Positions 48,991 through 59,445 of a stretch of 64,000 bases of DNA are shown here, in pieces. This stretch comes from Cristatella mucedo (taxonomy: Eukaryota > Bryozoa > Phylactolaemata > Cristatellidae), in the NCBI GenBank assembly GCA_009760855.2, contig WPIO01000005.1, positions 1,805,001-1,869,000 on the forward strand, in the 5' to 3' direction. A program made the position numbers and the translations under genes. Position 1 is the stretch's first letter. Every line of letters starts with the position of its first letter. A model generated the notes under the pieces. That model had not been told where the DNA came from, ran no database searches, and saw only the letters and a list, made by a program, of their open reading frames with translations.

Positions 48991-50083
48991 TACCTGTTAC
49001 AGCGCTCCGCCGCCGCCGCCGCCGCCGCTCGGCGAGCGGTGGTGGCGGCGGCGTAGCGCTGTACCAGAGGGCGGGTGTGCCGCGGCTGCTGCCCATAGCT
49101 TGACGCGAGGGCGGGGCGGGCGGTGGCCGTGCTGCCGACGACATTGCAGCCAGCCAACGATGCACTCGACATAGCTTAAGCGAAATAAAAGTGCAGTGTG
49201 GTGGAAAAACTGCGACCTGGTCGCTGCTCGCAGTGGCCATGCGGGCGCGTTCAGCTGACGGCCGCACTCGCTCGTACCTAACGCTAAGCCGCTAGACCGC
49301 TGCCTGGGCGGCGGGGGCGGCGGCGGCGGCGGCGGCGGCGGATACGCTATAGGGATCGTGAGATCGAGATGTGAGAATGCCTACGAAGACTTACGATAGC
49401 GCCACGCCTAAATGTTGTTGTCCTTCAGTAGAGGACCGGGTTCGCCTCCCGACCTTGGCTGGCCACTCGGAACTTTTCGGAACAGCTCCAGCCGTTAGGC
49501 GCGAGCAATGACGCTAGCCAATCGGAGCGCAGCGTTCCTGAGGCGCTGACGACGGAGAAGCTCCAGTAAGCTTGAACGACTGCGACGGGAGTTGGTTAGT
49601 AAACGTTTTTGCGTTCGGTTGCATCCGAATGCTCTGCTTAGCAAGACACGCACGCTTACGCCTCACAACAGTGGCAGTCGCTCATCGTTGCGTTTCGTCG
49701 TACTGCGTTTCGGCGGCTCGGTACCCAGAGCCGAACGGCGGCCAATCGGCTTCCAGCGGCGGCGTGCTGCAGCGGCGGCAGATCCTTTTGATTAAGTGCC
49801 GGCTCTCCTAGCGCGCTTCAGCAGTAACTCTGCCGGGTCGCTTAGCGACTGGCGCTGATAGTAAGTATGATGGCGAGCCGAGCGCGCGATGTGGAAGCAA
49901 CTCAATGGCTACGCGTGCACTGGTCGCCCCAAGGCACGGTCAGCACTGGCGGCGGCCGGGGCACATCCTAGCATATATACAAAGGGCCCGGAAACCGAAT
50001 TTCGTTCTTTTATGGATCCACACAAATTTATTATCGTTATTACTCGCGTTCTTGGAGCCCGTCCTTCGAACCCGTAATGTAAT
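48991..50083. other. CpG-rich unassigned region with GCC/GGC repeats
   Basis: Dense CpG, a GCC run (49,007-49,027) that can pair with GGTGGTGGCGGCGGCG just after it, and a GGC run of about ten units at 49,311-49,340. Opposed open frames here follow from composition. It could be a CpG island with an unrecognised first exon, but no gene is supported. Confidence 0.45.
49308..49341. repeat. GGC trinucleotide run
   Basis: About ten GGC units within the CpG-rich region. Confidence 0.95.
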
Positions 50084-51089
50084 GTAATGATCTCCGTCTA
50101 TAACTCCACAAAGCCATAAAGACTGTGTGGGTGTTACGCAAGAGAGTTTTGTATAGCGCGCTCACAGCCTAAGAGGCTTTCGATAGGCATTCGGGAGCCA
50201 AGAGACTTCGTCTCACGCAATAAAGAGAAAGTGGGAAGCATAGCAGAGTCAGGAGAGCAGTTGAGGTTGTGAGTAGCATAGAAGTAGCAGCTCAGGACTG
50301 CTGAAAAGGATGTGCCATAGTCGGCAGCAGGAGAGTGGTTGTCGTTTCCTAAGAAATTGTGGAAGCAAGCTCCACAGTCTAGGACCTGCAGAGCTAAAGC
50401 TTCTGTCGCCAACGGTCTGTAAGCGGAGGAATGGAACAGCTAATTTGATGTCCACACAGGACCTGAGGGCGCGAAGAGGCTGAAACTGATGCAGCAGCTC
50501 AGCTAGGTACAAAGGAGCCAAGCCGTGGCGGGCCTTGTGGGTCAGCCTAAGAACTTTGCTCTGTATCCGTTGCTCAACCGGCATCAATCCTAGTTCTTTT
50601 AGCAAAGGAGACGCGTGCTCAAACCTTTGGGAATTGAAGACGAGCCTTGCAGCCATGTTCATAGTCAGCTGCAGTGGCCTAGTTGTTTTCTTTGGTAGCC
50701 CAGCCAAAAGGGAATTACATTAATCAAGCCAAGACAGAACTAAGGAGTTATTTAATTTTTTTTCAAGCTACTGTGGAAGACCGCTCCTAGACATGGATAG
50801 GGATCGGACGTGATGGCTAGCTGTAGAAGCAGTCTTCTGAATGAAGCTTTTAAAATTGAGGCAGCTGTTGCAAACGACACCTAAACTTTGAGCACGTGGC
50901 GATGGTTGCACGACAGCATCGCATATTAGAAGAGCCAAGCCTTTTGATCAAGCCTCACCTTTAGGGTGTCCTATGAGCAGCAGTTCGGTTTTATCGTCAT
51001 TTAGTTTCAAGAAGTTTTCCGACATTTAGGATCAAATTTCGGCCAGGCAAGCATTCAGTTTCTCAGTTGCTGCAGCAAATTCCGACAGT

Positions 51090-51380
51090 TTGAATAATAA
51101 TAATAGTAATAATAATAATGTACTTGATAAAGCGCCCTCAGAGAACTTAATCTCTTTCTAGGCGCTTTACATTTGCTGCAAAGGGAAATGCAATTGAATG
51201 GTAAGTAAAATCATGCTTGAAAAACCAACAAAATGAATAACATGGTTAGGGTTGACATGCACAGGGTCAGCATGCAAATGTGGTTAGTGGCAGCATGCAC
51301 AGTGTCAGCCCGCATAAGCACGTGAAGGACGAATCACAGGGACCCACTAAATGCTGTCCTAAATAGGTGTGTTTTTAAGT
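51090..51380 (-). mobile_element. LINE-A 3' fragment nested in LINE-B
   Basis: An AATAATAATAGTAATAATAA tail, then AAAGCGCCCTCAGAGAACTT, the complement of the 3' UTR and the RT end (CACTAAATGCTGTCCTAAAT), up to 51,380. LINE-B reading resumes with the complement of a YFYADDTQL-type phrase (51,385-51,420). Confidence 0.9.
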
Positions 51381-52270
51381 GACAAATAAAGCTGAGTATC
51401 GTCAGCATAAAAGTAATATCCTATTCAATGGGCCATAATCACTTTTCCCAGAGCTTGCGTATAAATGGAGAACAGCAATGGACCGAGGACGGACCCTTAA
51501 GGGACTCCACAGGTGACCCTTCTCGTGTGTGAGAAATGACCCCCACACGATACGGATTGAACACGATCAGACAATTACGAGTTAAACCATGCCAGTGCAT
51601 CGTCTGCCAGTCAGATCGTATTTTTCAATCGTTCAAGTAGAAAATCGTGATCAATGGCGTCGAAGGCAGCTGACAGATCTACCAGTGCTTGGGCGGTGAC
51701 ATTCCCGTCGTCGTTGCCACATAGAATGTCATTGTCAACACGGAAGAGAGCAGTTTCAGTGGAGTGCTGCCTCTTGGACCCCGATTGAAATGTTTCTGAC
51801 ATTTCATTCTTTTCAATATGTTCAACCAGCTGCTTAGCAACAATTTCTTCAAGAAATCTTTGACAAGAAAGGAAGAAGGGAAACTGGGCGATAGTTTGCA
51901 ATGACCTCTGTATCTAATCCAGGCTTTTCAAGTATAGGTCTAACGATTGTCAATTTGAAGGACTTGGGGACGACCCCTTTTCCAAAAGAAGAATTTTAAA
52001 TCTCGGTTATGGCAGGGCTAAGTTGGTCTGCCTGTGAAGACCACAGAGATGATAGTATAGGGTCTTCAGGAGACAAGCTCTTTTTCCTAGAGCTTATTAA
52101 GGTAGCCACATCGCATGTAGAAACCTCGGAAAACTTTAAAGAAGGTCACAGGTTGTGATTCCGCAACTGCTTTAGCCGGAGGGGGGTTTATGGAGGCACG
52201 AATGTGCACAATTTTTTCAGTAAAGAAGGCTGAAAACTTTTCAGCTGAGTCCTTAATATCTGCGGAGTCA

Positions 52271-52321
52271 GACCTCTCAGCATTGGCCAGTAAATGGTTT
52301 ACTGGCCAATGCTGAGAGGTC
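52271..52321. repeat. perfect 24-bp inverted repeat, 3-base loop
   Basis: The left arm 52,271-52,294 (GACCTCTCAGCATTGGCCAG then TAAA), loop TGG, and right arm 52,298-52,321 are exact complements. It lies inside an old LINE-B copy, where such symmetry is not part of the coding sequence. Confidence 0.95.
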
Positions 52322-53784
52322 TATGAGACGTTTAATGGTTTCTTATAAATCTGTTTAGGGTCCGACTGGCTGGAATTCAGCTTTCGAGTGAAAAAAGCCC
52401 CGACTTTTTCTTTAAGCTTTAAGCTTTTACTTTTCTTTATTTTTCCTTAGACTTTTTTTTCAAGCTTCCGGGTGTAAACTCGAAGGAAGTCTTTGAAACT
52501 GACTAGATCTGCATCAGATGCCGATTTCTTGAAACGACGTTCAAGCCTGCGCTTAACCGGGTGCATGTTTGGGAGTTGTTTTGTAAATTGAAAGGAATCT
52601 CCACGACTCTGTACATGGATAGAATGAACGGGAGCATGCTTGTCAAGAGCGCTTCTGAGTGTCATGTTCACTACATCAGCGAGGGTATCGAGGCTGCCGG
52701 TCGAGTCTGAATACAGATCAAAAAGACCTGCACCACAAACAGATTTTAAAAACTTTTCTATGTCAATGCTTTGTAAGTTGAATCGCTTGACAAGTTCGAC
52801 ATTAACCTGTACGTACAAGGTAGCAGAAACAGTAAACGTGACCAAACAATGACCTGAAAGGGTCAGTGGGCACACCACAAGGTCAGTGGGGAGGACATCC
52901 TTGGTGATCACGAGATCTAGAATATGACCACCGACGTGGGTAGTACGATTAACGTGTTGAACCAAACCAAAATTCTCCAGACAGTCAAGAAATGAGCGGA
53001 CCAGGCTGTTGCTAAGGTTGTCAACGTGAATATTGAAGTCTCCAGCAATCAGTAACGGCCTGTCATGCACAAATATTTTAGCGAGGAACTCTGAAGACTC
53101 CTCTATAAAAAAAAGTTTAGACAGCCGGAAGGAGGTCGGTATATCCCAACACTGAGAGGCATTGTGTTCGACGAAGACACGATTGCAACTGATTCATACG
53201 ATGGCCCATGCGAAAAACTGCACATCTTATAGCCAAACGATTCGTGAATAACCTCGCCACCAACCTTGTCCGAACGCAGATCCCGCTATAAAAGTCTATG
53301 TAACTGTGGCCCTTTAGCCTGATACAGCTTACACCGGATGTAACAATCTTACCCTTTACACCCGGGTACGACCCTGCGACTTAGCCGCCGCCGGACCGTC
53401 TGCAGGGCGAAAGATCGGCTTCCAGAGCGTTAATTCAGGGTCAGAGCATGGTAGTCCTATAATAACGGCTAGCTCAGTCATTGCATCGCTCGTGAGAGCC
53501 TCGTTGTAAAGATGCTTTAATCCAGCAGCGTTAACCCGCTCGTCGCGTTTCGTCACTGTCTGCCAGCAACGTAACGCCGCGGACATGGATTCGACCCAAC
53601 TTTGAACGAGAATAGCTCGATTTAATTACGCTTAATTGAATAAGATCGCGAAATGACTCCTCACTCCCTCACGCGAAGTCAAAGTTCTCTCGGCGCAGCA
53701 AAAGCATTCGTTCGTCTGCTACCTTCGCTCGACCTCACCCTTATATGACGAGCGTGGAGAAACGCTTCCGATGCAGCGACGTCG

Positions 53785-54036
53785 GCTCTCCTGCGGCCGA
53801 CTATGGCACGTCCTTTCCAGCCTTCCTGAGCTGAGACTTTCGTGCTAATTACTACCTCAACTGCTCACCTGACTCAGCTATGCTTTTCACGTTCTCTTTG
53901 TTGCGTGTGATGAAGCCTGTTGACTACCGAATGCGAAGCGACAGCCATTTTGGCTTTGAGTTTGAGATTTGAAACTCTGCTCCGTAATGCCCACATGGTC
54001 TTTGTGGCTTTGCAGAGTTACAAACGGAGATACATT
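53785..54036 (+). mobile_element. LINE-B 3' fragment (first of two)
   Basis: It runs from CTCTCCTGCGGCCGACTATG to the ATTAC-type end GAGATACATTACCTTACATT. It is shared with the first part of 23,100-23,272. Confidence 0.85.
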
Positions 54037-54224
54037 ACCTTACATTTCAGATGCTGGAGCCAAGAATGCCGATCTTGACCACCAATCGTGATATTAACAG
54101 CTCACTGGTTAGCACTCCGACCCACCACAGCGATCCTTGCTCCATTTTAGTTGTTTTACAAACTTTTTGCCAGTGAGAGATATTTCTCTCTCCTGCAACA
54201 TCTACCCATAATCTGGAGGTCCTG

Positions 54225-54985
54225 CTCCTAAATGGCCTTTAACCCTATGACCTCATCAGCTCTGCAGTGAAGCGTGCCAAGTTTGCCAAGTAGTCTACCA
54301 GCGGTGAATCATTACAAAAACTCCGGCTTGATTAGAAGAGAATGCCGCAGCCAAGCTGACTCATCCACGCGGGTCATTAACATGGAGCTCTTACAAGTTT
54401 ACCATTCGCAGACTTTTCTAGCCAGATGATTAAAAACGTACACTGGATGCGAAATTTGGCAGATACTTGCACGTCTGTCGTGATTGTTGTCGTTGTTTAT
54501 AATGTCGTGAATGCACTCGGGACCTGCATGGCTCGCCACGGCTCGGCTCCTCTATACCTGGCTGAACTACCTACCGCACCAGTTTCAGCCTCCTGGTGCA
54601 CTCAGGTCATGTATGGAGAGTAAATTAGCTCTTCCATTCTTCCGCTGAAAGATCATTGGCGAAAGAAGGCTTAGCTCTGCAGGTCATAGACTGCGGAACT
54701 CGCTACTACAATTCTCACGCAAGAACAACTACTCTCCTGCTGCCGACTATGACTCATCCTTTTCAACGGTCCTGAGCTGCTACTTTCATGCGACTCACTA
54801 CCTCAACTGCTCTCCTGACTCCGTTATGCTTCCCACTTTCTCTTTGTTGCGTGAAATGAAATATGTTGGCTACCAAATGCGTACCGAAAGCCGCTTAGGC
54901 TGTGAGTGCGCTCTACAAAACTCTCTTGCGTAACACTCACATAGTCTGTATTGCTTAAGGAAGTTACAGACAGAGATACATTAAT
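54225..54985 (+). mobile_element. LINE-B 3' portion (second of two)
   Basis: It includes RT C-terminal phrases HGSAPLYLAEL (near 54,540) and RLWNS-like text, then TTTCAACGGTCCTGAGCTGC to GAGATACATTAATCACACG. Its end merges into the near-identical part of the duplicated block. Confidence 0.8.
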
Positions 54986-55360
54986 CACACGTATGGCTCT
55001 TCATAATGCAACGAGATCAAGCCGTTAGTCCCGATGTTCAAGAAGCCTGAAACTCAGTACCGACTGATATCGCGTCATTTAACATAAAGATAAAAAGCCA
55101 CTTGCTCCAGCTCCAACAAGTGCTCCGTCCGCTTACACGTTTCTTATGCGCACGGTGGTGCTGACATTTCTTGCAATTCATCGCTAATCAGCTGGCTAGC
55201 CATCTTCCCAGCCCACCCGAAGTGCTTATACATTAGATCTAGTTCATTTAGGGCGCTATATAAATATTCAAGTATTGGCCACTATTGTTGTCATTAATTA
55301 CGAGAAATGTCTGTGATACCAGTGTCAGGCGAACTAAGTGCAGCTCTGTTTGGCCAGGAT

Positions 55361-55518
55361 TCGGGGTCTTAGCCCTGGGGTTGGGGTCGGGTTCTCGCTC
55401 TTCACGACTAGGCTTGAGGGTCCGAGTCCGGCAGCGGGCGATCATTCATTACCTACTTCCCATCAATGGTGAAAGCCGTCAAGGCTCTCTTGCCTTTATG
55501 TAAATAACTGCTGACGCA
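55361..55518 (+). mobile_element. SINE-2 copy in duplicated block 2
   Basis: This is the counterpart of 23,745-23,900 with only a few differences (for example CTCTTGCCTTTATG for CTCCTGCCTCTATG). It was present before duplication and is not an independent insertion. Confidence 0.65.
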
Positions 55519-56374
55519 CATTTATACAAATGACGACAGATGGCTCGCCTTCATTCATTCGGGGTAATTTCGTATTCTTGGTTCAGCTGATTGAGCGGCC
55601 TCATTTAGATAGTGATCAGAAGAGCTGCAGCGGCCGTCGTTCACCGCTTGCAGTAGGCTCTAAAGAGTCACCGGCAGCTGAATGAATCAAACTCACGAAG
55701 TGGGTCGTGAAGTGCCAGTACCTGATCCTGAGGCTACGACCCAGAGTTCAAAATGACACCGCCCTGCCGTTCGTTGATGAAATGTACAAATGAAATATAT
55801 AATCTGGTTCTCGAAATAACTGTCAACTTTCTCGTAAAAAAGTTCTTACGAGCTGCGGACTCAAACTCTCCCGAGTCTATTGTTCCTAACGTCCGCGAAA
55901 GCGTGCGTGTCCGTGCACCTGCACACAATCGTGCACAAACACACCCAGTGTCCTTATACTGGATATACCCTTTTAGATTGTTGAGCACTGTCTCGTTTTG
56001 AGTGGCGGGATCAATGCAGGGATCAGCTTTCGGAACGACAGTTACTATTCTGTCAAAGATATCCAATAATTTTTACAATTCGAAGTTCAAATGCGGTTGG
56101 GCATGCATAGACGCGCGTACGTTTATGCATGAACCAAGAGCCAGGAAATGTCAAGCGAGCGCGCAGTTTTCCGGTTTTGCAAGGTTTCTGACGAGTTGAC
56201 AGCGTGTGCTCGCGACCTAGGGTGAGCGATCTGGCAACACCAGCGTTGCCAGCGTCCTTCTCGGTAGATGCTCGACGTAGAACGAGGTATCGATAAGAGC
56301 CAATAATAAAGCGCTCGCAGGCTAGAGGCGCCGGAGAGCTATCCTTGACGAGCTTACCTTCTGCGTTCGCACCG

Positions 56375-56830
56375 CTAACCGCGCGGAGTGGGCGGCTCGC
56401 GAGCGCTCAACTTGTTCTCGGCGTCAGCTGTCAAGAGCGCTTGGCCACCGCCGCCGCAAGCCGTGCTTAGTTTTCTCGTCGACCTCGCGGCGGCGGTGGC
56501 ACCCCTGGCGGCGAGCGTCGTGCCGCAGATGTTGGCCATTCGCCGGAACGCGGCCGATCGGAACAGGGATCGCGCATTAATCCGCTCGGCGAAGTGCCGC
56601 CTAAACTGGCGGCTAGTGGAGCAGTAGAGGACGAAGTTGATCGAGAAGACGACGAGCGTGAGCAGGTCGATGAGGTCGCCGCACGCGTCGTAGACGGCGC
56701 GGAAGCATTCATTCGCCGACATGGCGATGATCAACGCACCGTGCGGCAGCTCGACGCACAGGAACAGAACGACGACGGCGAGGAGCATTCGCGTCGTGCG
56801 CGCGTGGCTCCGCGCCGTGCTGTCGGAGCC

Positions 56831-56874
<44 letters not shown>

Positions 56875-57931
56875 TGCGGCCGCCGCCTGCGACGGGCCAA
56901 CCGCGACCGTGGCCATCGCTATTAGGCGCGGCGGCGGCGGCGGCTGGTGAGTGCGAGAACGACTGCCTGCGCAGCGTCTCATGGCGCGACTGCGTGCGGC
57001 GCAGCAGGCCGACGAGCTGGGCGGTGAGCACGAGCAGGAGAGCGCTCGGCAGCAGCTTGCCCACGAGTGCGTACAGCCATTCGGCGAACAGCACGGCCGC
57101 CGAGTTGTCCGGCTGGTACAGCCGGCTGATGTTGACCGCATACCAGGGCCGCCGCTCGGGCGAGCCACCGCCGTAGTTGTCGCTGTCGCCGCCGCCGTCG
57201 ACGGCGACGACGCGGTAGCGCAGCGCGCTGGGCACGCTGCACAGGCAGCAGGCGAGCACCACCGCAGCACCGGTGACGCCGGCGAGGCGGTACGAGCGCC
57301 GGGCGGCCGTCGAGCTCATCGAGAGGCGCACGCTCGCGTAGCGGAAGGCGGCGGTGGCGACCGTCGTCCACGTGCTGATCATCTGCAGCGTCAGCGACGC
57401 GTTAAAGTAGAACACGATGTAGGCCGAGCGCGCGTAGCTCGCGCTGACGAACGGCCGCTGGTCGGGCTCGCGGGCTGCGATGTTGACGAGCACGTCGAAC
57501 GGAGCATAGACGGCGAGCAGCAGCAGCTGGACGGCGGCGAGCAGCGTGAGCAGTGAGTTCACCGGGCTGCGCATCTTGCGATGCGTCAGCACGAGCACGC
57601 TGGCCGAGTTCAGCGCCACGCCGACGGCGCACACCGCCAGCGACGCGTAGCCGAGGCGGACGCCGTACGACTCCTTGAAGTCAGCCACGTAGGAGGCAAT
57701 CGCGTGCGGGCACGCGCCCGTCTCGTTCGCGTGCCCTGTCGCGACGGTCGCGGCGCCGCCGCCGTCCGTCGGCGGCCCGTCGCCGGAGGCGTTGCGGTAG
57801 TCCGACGCTGCAGCCGCCGCTGCCGCCGAAGCGCCAACACTCGGGCTCGAGGAGTTGGCGGTGGCTGAGGCGGCGAACGGCGCAGGCGAGCGCGTCCAAC
57901 GCTCGGCGCTGCCGTCCGAAAGCCGACGCAT
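56375..57931 (-). CDS. class A GPCR, FMRFamide/myosuppressin/sex-peptide-receptor-like, copy 2 (518 aa)
   Basis: Paralogue of the receptor at 24,648-26,291; probable neuropeptide receptor in the plasma membrane, ligand unknown. It is intact, with one exon and the same start (MRRLSDGSAERW). TM segments align with copy 1 shifted by about one residue: HRKMRSPVNSLL at the TM1/TM2 junction, FRY at the TM3 end, RTTRMLLAVVVLFLCVELPH in TM6, NFVLYCSTSRQFRRHF at the TM7 end. Differences from copy 1 cluster in the N-terminus, the TM3/TM4 loop (SMSSTAARR for RLRSAARR), the third cytoplasmic loop and the tail. That loop is shorter here and carries about a dozen consecutive Gly, where copy 1 has Gly-Gly-Ser units. 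The C-terminus reads ALLTADAENKLSAREPPTPRG. That both copies stay open over 1.5 kb with scattered changes suggests both are, or were until recently, under selection. Confidence 0.93.
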
Positions 57932-58620
57932 CGTCGAGCCGCCACCGCGGCGGTGCAGCCCTCTATGTTGTCCGCGGCGCCGCTCTCGGGACGCTTCCGT
58001 TCGGAAGCTCGCGGCGATGACTCGCGTCGCGTTTCTCGCGGGTGGTTGGAGCGCCTGACGGTAAATTTTACGGACAGTTCGGCCGATGTTTGCTTCATCT
58101 TATAAAAGATCCACAGCCCGCCCTCTCAGGAATGAGTAGCCTATTGATTTCTCTGCCCCGCGCTACTGCCGCCGAGCAATTACTATGATGTCTCGTCTGC
58201 ACGTCGAAATGACTGCTGGTAGCTAGGCGGTCAATTGGCGCGTCGCCCATTCGACGGACGCGGCGTGCGCGCGCGCCGTGACTTTGAGGGCAGAGTGCGG
58301 CCCGAGTAGCACCAAGCGACGGGCGGCGTGCGCCCAAGGCGCGCTAGGCGCGCCCGCCGCCCGACGCCCGGTCAGCCTATCTGGAAGGCTCGAGCGAGCG
58401 TGCAGACATCGCTACGGTCGGTCACGTGAGACGACGCGTCGGGAAGGCTTGTAAAACTCGAGCTCTGAATGCGCGAGTTGCCGAGCACGCGCGTTCGTGT
58501 CGCGAGTCGCGCTGTTTCAGCTCGAGCACGTCGCCGTCGCTGAGTCTGCCGGTGCTCACCGACAAAATCGCGAAATATTGACTCGCGCCGGCAAAACAGC
58601 GATAGACAATTGAGCTCCCA
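57932..58620 (-). promoter_or_regulatory. CpG-rich upstream region of GPCR copy 2 (candidate promoter/CpG island)
   Basis: High CpG density extends several hundred bases beyond the duplicated part (to about 58,560), much further than for copy 1. The first ~140 bp are conserved with copy 1; similarity fades by about 58,180. The regulatory role is inferred. The two paralogues clearly have different distal upstream sequence. Confidence 0.35.
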
Positions 58621-59259
58621 AAAAAATCGTCGGTTTATATTCGACAAATTTGAGGTCACAGATGCACCACAATAAAATCACTAACTTAAAAATAAATTCT
58701 GTTGTAACAACTGTAGCTAAAATAATATTCAACCGTTAACCTTTAGTAAATCAAATTAATTCATAAGAATCAGTAATTCTATTCGTTTTTAAGTATTAAA
58801 TACTTTTCAATGGTAAGATATTCGGTCATCTTTTTCATCTTGGCCGGTAATCATGGCGTCAAATACAAAACGACGGTTTTGTTACGTATACGGCGGCGAC
58901 GAGTTAGTTGAATAGTATTCAAAGATGCTAATAGCACAGAGCTTCGTTCCACGGCAAATGTCGGTGCTTCTTTTAACGAACTGAATGAGAGTAGGGTCGA
59001 TAATGTCGTGAATGCCTATAATTGCCGTGAAGACAATTACGTTGGTCGTTAGCAATATAATCGATGCGCTAGTCCGTTGTTTCCTATCCCAATATAGAAC
59101 TTACGAGGACGTGTCGTTGATGGATTGCCTCAAACGAAAGTTGACATCATGCGTTTAAATCGTCATCATCTTACCATCTACCGTCTTGGTAAACCATTTC
59201 CGTCACGAACATGACTTTACAAACAAGCCTGAAGTCGTACACAGTGGTGAACCGTGATG
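58621..59259. other. unassigned AT-rich sequence
   Basis: No gene, repeat family or RNA feature recognised. Confidence 0.5.
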
Positions 59260-59445
59260 ATACACTAGGTAAGGTGGGTGCTTTTGTAATGGCTCACTAG
59301 GTAAGGCGGTTGCTTTACACGACCTCGGCCCCGAGGTCGTGGGTTTGAATCCTGCGGAGGGCGATTCTATATCGCCACTGCAAGCGGTGGTGATAGCAGT
59401 AAAGGCTCTTCTGTCGCTATGCAAAAAGAGGCTGTTAAATTGTAC
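59260..59445 (+). mobile_element. SINE-2, best copy
   Basis: A-box-like TGGCTCACTAG (59,290-59,300) and near-perfect B box GGTTTGAATCC (59,342-59,352). The body resembles the SINE-2 copies at 23.8 and 55.4 kb. The head start is partly duplicated (CACTAGGTAAGG appears at about 59,262 and again at 59,295). The CGACCTCGG/CCGAGGTCG stem at 59,321-59,340 would be unusually long for a tRNA anticodon arm, which speaks against a functional tRNA. Confidence 0.7.

Larger units (their letters stand above)
50084..53330 (-). mobile_element. LINE-B copy with endonuclease and RT, pseudogenised
   Basis: From 3' to 5': ATTAC-type tail (50,084-50,095); RT C-terminus in frame 50,707-50,249 (LQLTMNMAARLVF, LKELGLMPVEQRIQSKVL, HGLAPLYLAEL); RT palm in frame 51,901-51,611 (HIEKNEMSETFQSG, HSTETALF, LVDLSAAFDAIDHDFLLERL); endonuclease in frame 53,070-52,447 (LLIAGDFNIHVDNLSNSLV, GHILDLVITKDVLPTDLVV). 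The usual endonuclease Ser-Asp-His reads Ser-Gly-His in LTLSGHCLVTF, so the catalytic Asp is lost in this copy. A LINE-A tail is nested at 51,090-51,380 and a perfect inverted duplication lies at 52,271-52,321. The 5' limit is approximate. Confidence 0.9.
53331..58180. repeat. duplicated block, copy 2 (contains GPCR copy 2)
   Basis: It matches 22,565-26,541 in the same orientation, about 31.6 kb apart in the best-matching part. Compared with copy 1 it has an extra ~0.95 kb (54,037-54,984) bounded on both sides by LINE-B 3' ends, and extra sequence 3' of the receptor (about 56,240-56,440). Confidence 0.92.
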
